Of a DNA stretch of 44,776 nucleotides, positions 33,905-42,243 are shown in pieces. The translations under genes were made by a program, and so were the position numbers. Every line of letters starts with the position of its first letter. Within the stretch, counting starts at the first letter, position 1. The stretch spans positions 1 through 44,776 of the forward strand of contig JBCBST010000011.1 of assembly GCA_039819115.1 (NCBI GenBank), given 5' to 3'. This DNA is from JBCBST01 sp039819115. GTDB taxonomy: Bacteria > Bacteroidota > Rhodothermia > Balneolales > Balneolaceae. The notes under the pieces were generated by a model. That model made no database searches. It worked only from the letters and a program-made list of their open reading frames with translations, and was not told the origin of the DNA.

Positions 33905-34294
33905 ATGAATGTAAGAAAGGAAGATATCGATCAATTAATCAAAGAATCCCTCAACAAAGAAGAAGCGGAGTTCTATAACACCCTCGATCAGCAGGGGATG
34001 TTCCAAATGTGGGGGAACCTGTATACCGGCAGGCTCCGGGTTTGGGCATTTATCATCAGCTTCTTTCAGATTGTGTTCACCGGATTAACGGTTTATGTGG
34101 GCTATCTGTTTTTCACGGCCGATGACACCGATCAGGCGCTCACCTATGGAGCACTCACCTTCATCGGGATACTGCTCATTTCGTTCATGAAGCTTTGGCA
34201 CTGGATGCAAATGGATAAAAATGCCATTCTCAGAGAGCTGAAGCGCCTTGAATTTCAGATTGCGGTGCTATCCGATAAGGTGTCCAAAAAATAG
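33905..34294 (+). CDS. Small two-TM protein downstream of the sigma factor (DUF6768-like), possible anti-sigma
   Basis: A protein of 129 residues. A charged N-terminus (MNVRKEDIDQLIKESLNKEE) is followed by two membrane segments (about 45-70 and 78-98), then a short helical tail (ILRELKRLEFQIAVLSDKV). It resembles small DUF6768-type proteins that follow ECF sigma genes, but I do not see a zinc-binding anti-sigma motif. A GAGG site lies before the ATG. Pairing with the sigma gene suggests it holds the sigma factor at the membrane, which is inferred. Confidence 0.72.
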   Translation: MNVRKEDIDQLIKESLNKEEAEFYNTLDQQGMFQMWGNLYTGRLRVWAFIISFFQIVFTGLTVYVGYLFFTADDTDQALTYGALTFIGILLISFMKLWHWMQMDKNAILRELKRLEFQIAVLSDKVSKK

Positions 34295-34315
34295 TCACAG
34301 GGCGGGATCGGCTTG

Positions 34316-34870
34316 TCACCAACCACCTGAACCCGGTTCTCCTTTAATAGGGCCCACGATTTCTGAGGTGACCCAGCCACCGTAGAATCCACCCGGTTGA
34401 GGCCGCACCTGTTCTTCGCCCACAAAACAATCCAGAAGAGCCGGGTAAAACGAAATCCATCCTTTAATGGATTCAAATTCCGGGAAGGGGCGCTCATAGC
34501 TCCATGCCACATTCATCAGCACCTGGTCTTCAATTTTAACGTGCCAGTAGGTGCCAATACCTTTCCATTCGCACATGGTTTCCCGCTCCGAACGGATCAG
34601 CCATTCCATCCGGATATGCTGAGGGGGGATATAGAATACCGGCGCACTTGCCGTTTCCTTAACACTCACCGCCTGGTTCGATTCGGAAATGACGTTATGG
34701 TGAAGCTGTACCCGTACGGTTCGCGGATCGGGCACAATGATGGGCGGTCGCGGATAATCCCATACTGATTCCTGTCCTGGTTTGGGTTCTATCGCAAAAT
34801 CGGGTCGCTTTTGACCTCGGAAAGCCCATTTTTCTCGGGCTTCCTTTATCCATTTCGGCGTATTAATCAC
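34316..34870 (-). CDS. DUF427 domain-containing protein
   Basis: A protein of 184 residues. It shows the DUF427 pattern RMEWLIRSERETMCEWKGIG followed by TYWHV and then VAWSYERPFPEFESIKGWISFY. The fold is a small beta structure of unknown function. There is no signal peptide. The start is GTG at 34870, which overlaps the stop of the YdeI-like gene (GTGA), so the two are co-translated. The 3' end is 22 bases from the convergent small membrane protein gene. Confidence 0.85.
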   Translation of the reverse strand: MINTPKWIKEAREKWAFRGQKRPDFAIEPKPGQESVWDYPRPPIIVPDPRTVRVQLHHNVISESNQAVSVKETASAPVFYIPPQHIRMEWLIRSERETMCEWKGIGTYWHVKIEDQVLMNVAWSYERPFPEFESIKGWISFYPALLDCFVGEEQVRPQPGGFYGGWVTSEIVGPIKGEPGSGGW

Positions 34871-35463
34871 TTCGGTATATACTGGTTTGCTCTGATATTC
34901 TGAGAGGCTAAACGTGCGGTTTCTTCTATTCGTTTGGCCCGGGTGTCTGCTCGTTTAGCGGTTAAGATCCATTCCAGGATTCCTCGTTTTGTGGACCGGG
35001 GAAAGGCATCAAAATTCGTTTCCGACCTCGGAAATTCCGCAAACGCCCGCTGTAAATCATCCGGGATAACCAGGTTCTCAACATCATCCAATGCCGTCCA
35101 GGTCCCTGTTTGTTTAGCTAGTTCGATCATGGCCAGCCCGGCAGACCGTACCCGGTGTTGCTCCAGCAAACGGGCCATCTTGTCTTTATTCACCCGACTC
35201 CAGTTGCTTTTGGGGTTCCGGGGAGAGAACCTGATTTTAAAGGTAACGTCATCTCTTTTGTTAATCACACTATCGATCCATCCAAAACACAAAGCCTCAT
35301 CAATAGCCGGATCGATGGTTAGTCCCGGAAGTCCGCTGTCTTTTTTGGGAAACACCAGCCAGATACTTCCTTCCTCAGCGTGATGCCTCCCAAGCCATGC
35401 CCTCCACTCCTCCAGGGATTTAGGGAAGATTTCGGGGAATTCTTTTTTTAGGTTTGAGGCCAT
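34867..35463 (-). CDS. YdeI/OmpD-associated family protein
   Basis: A protein of 198 residues from ATG 35463 (MASNLKKEFPEIF). The open frame continues upstream to 35682, but that lead is Arg/Ser-rich and antisense to the chorismate mutase part of pheA, so I exclude it. Family strings are SLEEWRAWLGRHHAEEGSIW, DEALCFGWIDSV and KRADTRAKRIEETARLASQN at the C-terminus. Members are cytoplasmic and of unknown function. Its start codon shares the CATG palindrome with the start of pheA on the other strand. It is coupled with the DUF427 gene. Confidence 0.85.
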   Translation of the reverse strand: MASNLKKEFPEIFPKSLEEWRAWLGRHHAEEGSIWLVFPKKDSGLPGLTIDPAIDEALCFGWIDSVINKRDDVTFKIRFSPRNPKSNWSRVNKDKMARLLEQHRVRSAGLAMIELAKQTGTWTALDDVENLVIPDDLQRAFAEFPRSETNFDAFPRSTKRGILEWILTAKRADTRAKRIEETARLASQNIRANQYIPK

Positions 35464-36640
35464 GCAAAACGATACTGAACCGTTCATGAAAAACCAACTT
35501 AACGCAATCCGGGATCGCCTGGACCATATTGACCGATCTATTTTACAGGCGTTGGCCGATCGCCAGGATGTGGTTAAAGAAGTATCGGCTCTTAAAATCC
35601 AGGATGATACCGCCATCCGCGATTTCGACCGGGAAGAGCGGTTATTAACCCGTATCCGGACCCTGGCCCAGGAGATGGGCATAGACGGGTATTATGCAGA
35701 ACAGTTATTCCGGGAAATCATCCTGCATTCGGTGCGGTACCAGGTTCATTCCCTGGTTGATCATCAAAACAACAAGCAGGAAAAAACGATTCGTGTATCG
35801 TACCAGGGTACCGATGGTTCGTACAGCCATTTGGCTATACAGCGCCATTTCGGAGAGCGCTATGCTGAAGTGGAGCACTTTGGGTACGACACGTTCCATG
35901 AAGCCGCCCGTGCGGTGAGTGAAGGGCTTACCGACTTTGCCTGTTTACCCATTGAGAATACGACCGCAGGTTCGATTAACGATACCTACGACGTGTTAGC
36001 TAACCCCGGAATTCATATTGTGGGTGAAGAAGTGCTGAAAATCGTGCACTGCCTGCTGGCCGTAGAAGAAGTGGAAATCGGGCAGATACGCCGCATTCTA
36101 TCCCATCCGCAGGGTATTGCTCAATGCTCCCGGTTTTTGACCAAGCTACCCCGGTGCCGGGTGGAAAGCTACATCGATACCGCGTTATCGGCTAAAAAAG
36201 TGAGGGACGATGCCGATTTGTCTCAGGCTGCTATAGCCGGAGCCCATGCCGCCGATTTTTATGGGCTGAAAGTGATCAAAGAAGGCATAGCCAATCAGAC
36301 CGAAAATTACACCCGGTTTGTGATTGTGAGTCCGGAACCGGTGCAGGTAGCCGATCAGATCCCCTGTAAAACTTCTCTGATGATGGTTACGGCCAACAAA
36401 GAAGGAGCCCTTATCGACTGTTTAAATGTGCTGCACCAGCATGGGATTAACATGACTAAACTGGAATCGAGACCGCGGTTGAATGAACCCTGGCGGTATT
36501 CCTTTTATGTTGATATTGAAGCCAATATTGCCTCTCCAAACATTCAAAAAGCACTGGATGAGCTTTCCGGTGAGGCCGAGGATCTGACCATACTGGGGTG
36601 TTATCCAAAACAAACCCAACCCACCGGTACCGGGTCCTGA
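35462..36640 (+). CDS. pheA: Bifunctional chorismate mutase / prephenate dehydratase (P-protein)
   Basis: Makes phenylpyruvate from chorismate for phenylalanine synthesis. The protein has 392 residues. The AroQ-type mutase helix region is at about 10-95 (RLDHIDRSILQALADRQDVV). The dehydratase domain follows with VSYQGTDGSYSHLAIQRHF, LPIENTTAGSINDTYDVL, SHPQGIAQCSRFL and the catalytic-region ENYTRFVIVS. The C-terminal ACT domain (about 300-385) has the feedback motif ESRPRLNEPWRYSFYVD. GAGG lies just upstream of ATG 35462, supporting that start over the later Met at residue 9. The gene is divergent from the YdeI-like gene with no intergenic space. Confidence 0.96.
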   Translation: MQNDTEPFMKNQLNAIRDRLDHIDRSILQALADRQDVVKEVSALKIQDDTAIRDFDREERLLTRIRTLAQEMGIDGYYAEQLFREIILHSVRYQVHSLVDHQNNKQEKTIRVSYQGTDGSYSHLAIQRHFGERYAEVEHFGYDTFHEAARAVSEGLTDFACLPIENTTAGSINDTYDVLANPGIHIVGEEVLKIVHCLLAVEEVEIGQIRRILSHPQGIAQCSRFLTKLPRCRVESYIDTALSAKKVRDDADLSQAAIAGAHAADFYGLKVIKEGIANQTENYTRFVIVSPEPVQVADQIPCKTSLMMVTANKEGALIDCLNVLHQHGINMTKLESRPRLNEPWRYSFYVDIEANIASPNIQKALDELSGEAEDLTILGCYPKQTQPTGTGS

Positions 36641-36647
36641 CGACGGA

Positions 36648-37742
36648 TTACCGGAAGGAGTAAGTCATCCGCAGAAAGGTGCTGTACGCCAGGGTCTGAT
36701 CCAGAGAAGAATCCCGCATGCGACGGATGCGATAACGCATATCAAAGTTAAACTGTTTGGTGAAGAAGACGCGGTATCTCAATTCTACTTCATCCGCGTC
36801 ATTTCTGAGGTGCGTTGGGGTTAACCATCCGGCGCCTGTTCGTGCAAACTCGATCATAAATTGGTGCCGGTTAGCCACGTTATTTACTCCGCCGGAAATC
36901 ACCATAATGTTTCCATCCACCAGGTTGGTAGCCACATTCTGTCCCAGCTCGGCACCCACTCTGAACGACCCGCCGGCCAGCTGATCGCGCATAGGAAGAT
37001 CATACACGAGGCTTGAGTTCAACGCCACATAATTGCGAAACTCTCCGTTTACCAGATAGGCATTTGGAGCGGCAATGACTCCAACTCTTTTCTGGATGAT
37101 GTTGCGACTGTCCCGCCCATTCTCGCTTAGAAATCCATATAACACCACATTATGTACCTGGTTCTGGAATGAAAGGTCGCTTTTATAGCTGTAGGTGATG
37201 TGATCCTGGTGCTGATATTCCAGCATCGCTTCGCCTTTCCACCCGTTTTTCATGTTTCTGGTGTAGAGTATCCCATCGGTCCAGTGCACAAAAATGGCGT
37301 TACTCATAAACCGCAGGATCGTACGGGTTGAATTCGTAGCCAGTTCAAAATTTTTCTGGAAACGACCAATCTTCAGATCTGACCGGGCGGTATTGTACCG
37401 GTAATAGAATTCATCGAAAGTGGCCGATCCGGGAGCCAGTCTTCGTCGTTGGGTATCATTGGCCGTTAACGTGAACCGGAAGTCCTCAAATTCCACCGAT
37501 TCCAGGTAGGCTAAACGAGCCGAAAAGGAGTGGTTGGAGTCAATGGAAAAATGGGTGCCGTACCGGAGGCGGGTCCAGCTGATATGATTCTCTCCCCCTA
37601 AACCATGGGTTTCGTCGGTTGACCCCAAATGGATGATGCGGGCGTTTCCGTAGATTTCCCACCGACTTTTTTCCTGGGCCTGGGTGGATGTAGCTGAAAG
37701 CAGTATGCAACAAAAAAGGGCAAAGCCCCAACGATGCGACAT
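36648..37742 (-). CDS. Outer-membrane beta-barrel protein (porin/alginate-export-like)
   Basis: A protein of 364 residues with a signal peptide (1-22, cleavage after TQA). Many alternating amphipathic strands follow, rich in Tyr, Trp, Arg and Asn (RWEIYGNARIIHLG, FSARLAYLESVEF, VELRYRVFFTKQFNFDMRYR). It ends in a strand, LRMTYSFR, close to the usual aromatic C-terminus of barrel proteins. The WTRLRYGTHFSI and FDEFYYRYN / LKIGRFQKNF strings resemble alginate-export/porin-type barrels. The substrate is unknown. It lies 7 bases from the convergent pheA stop and 65 bases after xseA. Confidence 0.75.
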   Translation of the reverse strand: MSHRWGFALFCCILLSATSTQAQEKSRWEIYGNARIIHLGSTDETHGLGGENHISWTRLRYGTHFSIDSNHSFSARLAYLESVEFEDFRFTLTANDTQRRRLAPGSATFDEFYYRYNTARSDLKIGRFQKNFELATNSTRTILRFMSNAIFVHWTDGILYTRNMKNGWKGEAMLEYQHQDHITYSYKSDLSFQNQVHNVVLYGFLSENGRDSRNIIQKRVGVIAAPNAYLVNGEFRNYVALNSSLVYDLPMRDQLAGGSFRVGAELGQNVATNLVDGNIMVISGGVNNVANRHQFMIEFARTGAGWLTPTHLRNDADEVELRYRVFFTKQFNFDMRYRIRRMRDSSLDQTLAYSTFLRMTYSFR

Positions 37743-37807
37743 GATGTATAATCTCCGATTTACGATCGTTTACAATTTCGCCTTTAAAGATGAACGAAAT
37801 GTGAAGA

Positions 37808-39004
37808 TTATCGGACGATGGTCTGCTTGCCGTTAGCCCACTCAATATCGAAAGCGCTTTTCCCGTCCATATCGTCAGTGCTCCGAATCCACTTTTTATC
37901 TTGCCAAATTCGCGTAAACCCTTGTTCTAACGGGATGTTAGGATTCGATTTTTCCAGTTTATGATTTAAATTCAAAAAAAGTTGAGATTTTTTTTGAATC
38001 TGGTAGGTCGAGAGGCTGGAAAGCTGCTCTTTACACCGGTCAACCCGCAAAGAAGCGAGAGCCAGCTTTTGTTTTACCACCTGAAGAGCATGGGATGAAC
38101 CCAGATTATGGATCTTTTCTTTATAAAACTGGATAGCTCCAACGGTATTGAGCTCGAGCCTTCGTGATAAATCCTCGACCAGGAAACGGGTTTCGTTGCG
38201 ATCGGGAGTAGCTAATACAGCGGCCTGTGTAGGAGTGGCAGCACGGGCATCGGCTACAAAATCGGATATGGAAAAATCCACCTCGTGTCCCACCGCGCTG
38301 ATGACCGGGAACACGCTATCAAAAACAGCCCGCGCGACGATTTCTTCATTAAATGGCCATAAATCTTCCAGCGAACCGCCTCCCCGCCCGATGATGAGCA
38401 CATCCACCGGCTGATGTTCGTTGAAGTGACGGATGCCCTGCACAAGTTGAGGGGCGGCAGATACTCCCTGCACGCTGGCATGGTATAAGTGAACCTCGGC
38501 CAGGGGCCAGCGTTGTTCTAAGGTGGCCCGGATATCCTGAAAGGCAGCGCCCGTTGCTGAAGTAACCACCCCAATAGAAGCAGGATAGGGTGGGAGCGCC
38601 TTTTTATGAATCTGTTCAAACAACCCTTCTTCCTGAAGCTTCGACTTCAGCTGTTCAAACGCCTGCTGAAGCTTACCGATACCCGCCTGTTGAACCAGGT
38701 TAACAATCATTTGATACCGTCCGTGGGGAGCGTACACCTGTATATCGCCTCCAACCACAATACGTTGCCCATCGGCTAACTGAATGCCGGATCGCTGAGC
38801 CGTGCTTCGCCATACCACACAGGGCAGCTGAGCACCGGAGTCTTTTAGCGTGAAATAAATATGTCCGTTTGAACTCTGCTTTACGTTACTGGCTTCCCCT
38901 TCAACGAGGATATCAACAAACTGCTGCTCCAGCAGCTTCTTGATCGTATCGGTGAGTTGGCTTACGGATGGAATATCAAATAAAAAGGGAACTTGCTCTG
39001 CCAT
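37808..39004 (-). CDS. xseA: Exodeoxyribonuclease VII large subunit XseA
   Basis: Large subunit of ExoVII, which degrades single-stranded DNA into oligonucleotides. It has 398 residues against about 450 in E. coli. The N-terminal OB-fold (about 20-105) shows VEGEASNVKQSSNGHIYFTL. The catalytic domain has VGVVTSATGAAFQDI, DVLIIGRGGGSLEDLWPFNEE and PVISAVGHEVDFSISDFVADARAATPTQAA. A helical region and a short C-terminus (EQGFTRIWQDKKWI) follow. I see no xseB (small subunit) beside it; the next gene on the strand is the outer-membrane protein. It is divergent from pgsA with a 70-base gap. Confidence 0.95.
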   Translation of the reverse strand: MAEQVPFLFDIPSVSQLTDTIKKLLEQQFVDILVEGEASNVKQSSNGHIYFTLKDSGAQLPCVVWRSTAQRSGIQLADGQRIVVGGDIQVYAPHGRYQMIVNLVQQAGIGKLQQAFEQLKSKLQEEGLFEQIHKKALPPYPASIGVVTSATGAAFQDIRATLEQRWPLAEVHLYHASVQGVSAAPQLVQGIRHFNEHQPVDVLIIGRGGGSLEDLWPFNEEIVARAVFDSVFPVISAVGHEVDFSISDFVADARAATPTQAAVLATPDRNETRFLVEDLSRRLELNTVGAIQFYKEKIHNLGSSHALQVVKQKLALASLRVDRCKEQLSSLSTYQIQKKSQLFLNLNHKLEKSNPNIPLEQGFTRIWQDKKWIRSTDDMDGKSAFDIEWANGKQTIVR

Positions 39005-39074
39005 GGGGGGAGAAGGTACGCATTACCGGATACTGCATCCCACATTTCTTGATAATGCTGGTTATCTTCTCGTA

Positions 39075-39656
39075 ATGAAAAAGAATATTCCGAACATCCT
39101 GAGTGTATTAAGGATGGTTCTCGCTCCGGTTTTTTTAGTGATGTACGTACAAGACGAAGTAATATGGAGGGCATTAAGCGTAGCCGTTTTTGCTGTAGCT
39201 GCCATTACTGATTTTTTTGATGGATACCTGGCCCGGTATTATGGGGTGGAGAGCGATTTTGGGGTATTTATTGATCCCCTTGCAGATAAATTTCTGACCT
39301 TTGCCGGTTTTTTCTGTTTACCCTTTTTGAATGAAGAGCTGTTTCCCTGGTGGGCCGTAGGTGTTATTGTGGGAAGGGATGTATGCATTACCATTCTCAG
39401 GATGGTGGCCAACCGGAAAAAGAAGAAGATGGAGACCCGGTTTTCCGCCAAAGCAAAAACCACCGTGCAGATGGTGTTCCTGTATGCGGTGCTGCTGGCC
39501 GGTGTGTTCATTGGTTCCGATGTGAACTTCGAATTCGTTATCGATGGTTTTTTTCAATCGGTTATCCTGTACTATGCCATGCTATTTGTGACGGCACTTA
39601 CGCTGTATTCCGGAATCGAGTATGTCTGGGTTAACCGGTCACTATTCAAATCATAA
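39075..39656 (+). CDS. pgsA: CDP-diacylglycerol-glycerol-3-phosphate 3-phosphatidyltransferase PgsA
   Basis: Makes phosphatidylglycerol-phosphate in the inner membrane. I place the start at ATG 39075 (MKKNIPNILSVLRM), giving 193 residues. The frame runs back to 38940, but that part overlaps xseA and lacks membrane character. The CDP-alcohol phosphotransferase motif fits perfectly: DGYLARYYGVESDFGVFIDPLAD gives DG-x2-AR-x8-G-x3-D-x3-D. Several hydrophobic segments flank it. The next gene, 5 bases on, is pgpA, which carries out the following reaction. Confidence 0.95.
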   Translation: MKKNIPNILSVLRMVLAPVFLVMYVQDEVIWRALSVAVFAVAAITDFFDGYLARYYGVESDFGVFIDPLADKFLTFAGFFCLPFLNEELFPWWAVGVIVGRDVCITILRMVANRKKKKMETRFSAKAKTTVQMVFLYAVLLAGVFIGSDVNFEFVIDGFFQSVILYYAMLFVTALTLYSGIEYVWVNRSLFKS

Positions 39657-39661
39657 CTTCG

Positions 39662-40147
39662 GTGGATACCTTAAAACGCATCATTGGATCGGGTTTCGGC
39701 AGCGGGTACACCCCGGTTGCCCCGGGTACGTTTGGGAGCCTGGCGGCTCTGGTTCCCCTCACGGTTATCCTGCTGACGGTGGGCTGGCCGGGTGTTGCGC
39801 TTTTTGCAGTACTCAGTTCCATAGCCACACTCTGGGTTACTCCGGCATGCGAAGAAAGCTGGGGTAAGGATCCTGGCCGGTTGGTGATGGATGAATGGGC
39901 AGGACAGGCTCTTCCGTTTCTGATCATTCCTTCCACCTACGCTGTACCCTCCACGGGGATAACCATACTGGCCGCATTCATGCTCTTTCGCCTGTTTGAT
40001 ATCTGGAAACCCTTATTCATCAATCGCTTACAGGAATTGCCGGGCGGATGGGGTGTATTAACAGATGATATTCTGGCTGGATTTTATACACTTATCTGTC
40101 TAAAAAGCGTTATTTTATTGTTTCCCGATTTTTTTGGGGTCGCCTGA
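39662..40147 (+). CDS. pgpA: Phosphatidylglycerophosphatase A PgpA
   Basis: Removes the phosphate from phosphatidylglycerol-phosphate to give phosphatidylglycerol. The protein has 161 residues and starts with GTG at 39662. Typical PgpA strings are IGSGFGSGYTPVAPGTFGSLAA near the start and DPGRLVMDEWAGQALPF (about 73-89), then FRLFDIWKP and GGWGVLTDDILAG. Hydrophobic segments are spread through the protein. It sits directly behind pgsA, so two consecutive steps of the pathway are encoded together. Confidence 0.95.
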   Translation: MDTLKRIIGSGFGSGYTPVAPGTFGSLAALVPLTVILLTVGWPGVALFAVLSSIATLWVTPACEESWGKDPGRLVMDEWAGQALPFLIIPSTYAVPSTGITILAAFMLFRLFDIWKPLFINRLQELPGGWGVLTDDILAGFYTLICLKSVILLFPDFFGVA

Positions 40148-40195
40148 CACTCGCTCATCGGAATTAAACCGATAGAATACATATAGAAGAGATAC

Positions 40196-40840
40196 ATGAT
40201 CATCAATGCACCATTTGCACGCGAGCTTGCAGCACATTTGCTCGATATTAATGCCGTGATTTTACGCCCTAATGAGCCATTTCAATGGTCGTCCGGGTGG
40301 AATTCGCCCATTTATTGTGATAACAGGCTAACCCTGCGCCATCCTCACATCCGGGCTGGTATTGCTCAGCATTTTGCGGAAAAGATTAATGACGGTTTTT
40401 CTGACATTGATGTGGTTACAGGCACAGCCACAGCAGGTATTCCACACGCAGCCTGGGTTGCCGATCGCGTGAATAAACCACTGGCGTATGTTCGGGCCAA
40501 AGCGAAAGCGTATGGTATGGGAAACCAGATTGAAGGTGGAGTTGCCAAAGGCGAGGCTACCATCGTTATTGAAGATTTGATTTCAACCGGGGGATCGGCC
40601 ATTTCTGTGATTGAAGCACTGAAGTTTATCGGTGCCGATGTGCAGGCCGTACTCTCCATTTTCACCTACGGATTCGAAAAAGCGAATAAACGATTTTCTG
40701 AAATGGGGGTACCGGTGTATACCCTAACGGATTATGAAACCCTGGTTGATGTGGCCGTTGAACGGGGATTTGTAACCAATAATGATTTAGAATTACTTTC
40801 CAGCTGGAGGGAAGCGCCAGACGTCTGGCCAAACACCTGA
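40196..40840 (+). CDS. pyrE: Orotate phosphoribosyltransferase PyrE
   Basis: Attaches PRPP to orotate to make OMP in pyrimidine synthesis. The protein has 214 residues. The PRPP-binding motif is IVIEDLISTGGS (123-134). The substrate-side features WSSGWNSPIYCDNRLTL (31-47) and VRAKAKAYGMGNQIEG (99-114, with catalytic-loop lysines) are intact. AGAAGAG lies before the ATG at 40196. It is 48 bases after pgpA on the same strand. Confidence 0.96.
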   Translation: MIINAPFARELAAHLLDINAVILRPNEPFQWSSGWNSPIYCDNRLTLRHPHIRAGIAQHFAEKINDGFSDIDVVTGTATAGIPHAAWVADRVNKPLAYVRAKAKAYGMGNQIEGGVAKGEATIVIEDLISTGGSAISVIEALKFIGADVQAVLSIFTYGFEKANKRFSEMGVPVYTLTDYETLVDVAVERGFVTNNDLELLSSWREAPDVWPNT

Positions 40841-40872
40841 TACACGTAGATTAATATTCCGTTTAAAGCAGC

Positions 40873-42237
40873 ATGAGCTCAAAAACTTTTTTTATCGAGA
40901 CGTACGGATGCCAAATGAATTTTGCGGATTCCGAAATTGTGAATTCCATTCTTCTGGAAGATGGGATGTCTCCGGCTACCGCACCCGAAAAGGCGGACGT
41001 TATCCTGGTGAACACCTGTTCCATTCGTGAAAACGCAGAAACCAAAGTATGGAACCGCTTAAAAGAGTTTCGTCACCTTAAAAAGACGAATGAGCACCTG
41101 ACGGTTGGAGTATTGGGGTGCATGGCCGAACGTATCAAAGACCGCATCATTGAACAGGAACACCTGGTGGATATTGTAGTTGGTCCTGATGCATACCGGG
41201 ATATTCCCCGCCTGCTGAAAGAAGTGGACGATGGCCGGAAAGCCGTAAACGTGTTGCTTTCCCTGGAAGAAACGTATGCTGATATTGCTCCGGTTCGCAC
41301 GACAGGAAACGGCGTTTCTGCGTTTGTATCGATTATGCGCGGCTGTGATAATATGTGTTCTTTTTGCGTGGTACCCTTTACCCGGGGCAGAGAACGGAGT
41401 CGCCCGATGGCCAGTATCCTGAAAGAAATTCAGCAGCTGAGCGATGAGGGATACAAAGAAATCACCCTGCTGGGGCAGAACGTAAATTCCTACCTGGACG
41501 GGGAACACACCTTCACCAGGTTGATGGATGAAGCGAGTAAAGTAAACTCCGAAATCCGTTTTCGTTTCTCATCTCCCCATCCAAAAGACTTTCCGGACGA
41601 TCTGCTGCATTTGATTGCAGAACGACCCAACCTGTGTAACTACATTCATATCCCGGCCCAGGCCGGTAGTTCTTCCATGCTGGAACGCATGCGCCGACCG
41701 TACACCCGCGAGCAGTACATCGAGCTTACGGATAAAATGAAGACCATCATTCCGGGACTCACTCTCTCCACCGATATTATTGCCGGTTTCTGTGACGAGA
41801 CCGAAGAAGAACATGAGGCCACCTTATCACTGATGAAGTACGTGGGGTACGATCTGGCGTACATGTTTGCCTATTCCGAGCGGGAACGCACCCTGGCCTA
41901 CCGTAAATACGAAGACAACGTGCCCGAAGACGTTAAGAAGCGCAGGCTCACCGAGATCATCAATCAGCAGATGAGCATACAGGAAGAGCGAAACGAGAAA
42001 GAGGTGGGTGCACGGCATTTAGTGTTAGCGGAAAGCGAAAGCCGGCGATCCAGCGAACAGCTAGCTGGTAGAACAGATACCAACAAGAAAGTAGTCTTTG
42101 ACCGTAAGGATTTTCAGAAAGGGGAATATGTAGAGGTGGAAATCACCGGGTATACGGCGGCCACCTTAATCGGGAAACCCATAGGCAGAAGCAGCGTTGC
42201 GAAGTTCTTTGGTGTAGAAGCGTCTTCTTACGCCTGA
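40873..42237 (+). CDS. miaB: tRNA-2-methylthio-N6-dimethylallyladenosine synthase MiaB
   Basis: Radical-SAM methylthiotransferase that modifies A37 of tRNAs reading U-starting codons. The protein has 454 residues. The N-terminal UPF0004 domain carries the cluster cysteines C13, C49 and C83. The radical SAM motif is C158-DNM-C162-SF-C165. The string PFTRGRERSRP follows, and a C-terminal TRAM domain (about 380-445) has the typical VEVEITGYTAATLIG. The context shows no special regulation. The next gene starts 6 bases after its stop. Confidence 0.97.
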   Translation: MSSKTFFIETYGCQMNFADSEIVNSILLEDGMSPATAPEKADVILVNTCSIRENAETKVWNRLKEFRHLKKTNEHLTVGVLGCMAERIKDRIIEQEHLVDIVVGPDAYRDIPRLLKEVDDGRKAVNVLLSLEETYADIAPVRTTGNGVSAFVSIMRGCDNMCSFCVVPFTRGRERSRPMASILKEIQQLSDEGYKEITLLGQNVNSYLDGEHTFTRLMDEASKVNSEIRFRFSSPHPKDFPDDLLHLIAERPNLCNYIHIPAQAGSSSMLERMRRPYTREQYIELTDKMKTIIPGLTLSTDIIAGFCDETEEEHEATLSLMKYVGYDLAYMFAYSERERTLAYRKYEDNVPEDVKKRRLTEIINQQMSIQEERNEKEVGARHLVLAESESRRSSEQLAGRTDTNKKVVFDRKDFQKGEYVEVEITGYTAATLIGKPIGRSSVAKFFGVEASSYA

Positions 42238-42243
42238 GGAATT

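Noticed and set aside
35464..35682. Upstream extension of the YdeI-like gene
   Set aside because: The lead is Arg/Ser-rich and antisense to the clear chorismate mutase region of pheA. The family starts near MASNLKKEF.
38940..39074. Upstream extension of pgsA into xseA
   Set aside because: The extra 45 residues overlap the xseA start on the other strand and lack PgsA character. MKKNIPNILSVLR is the standard start.
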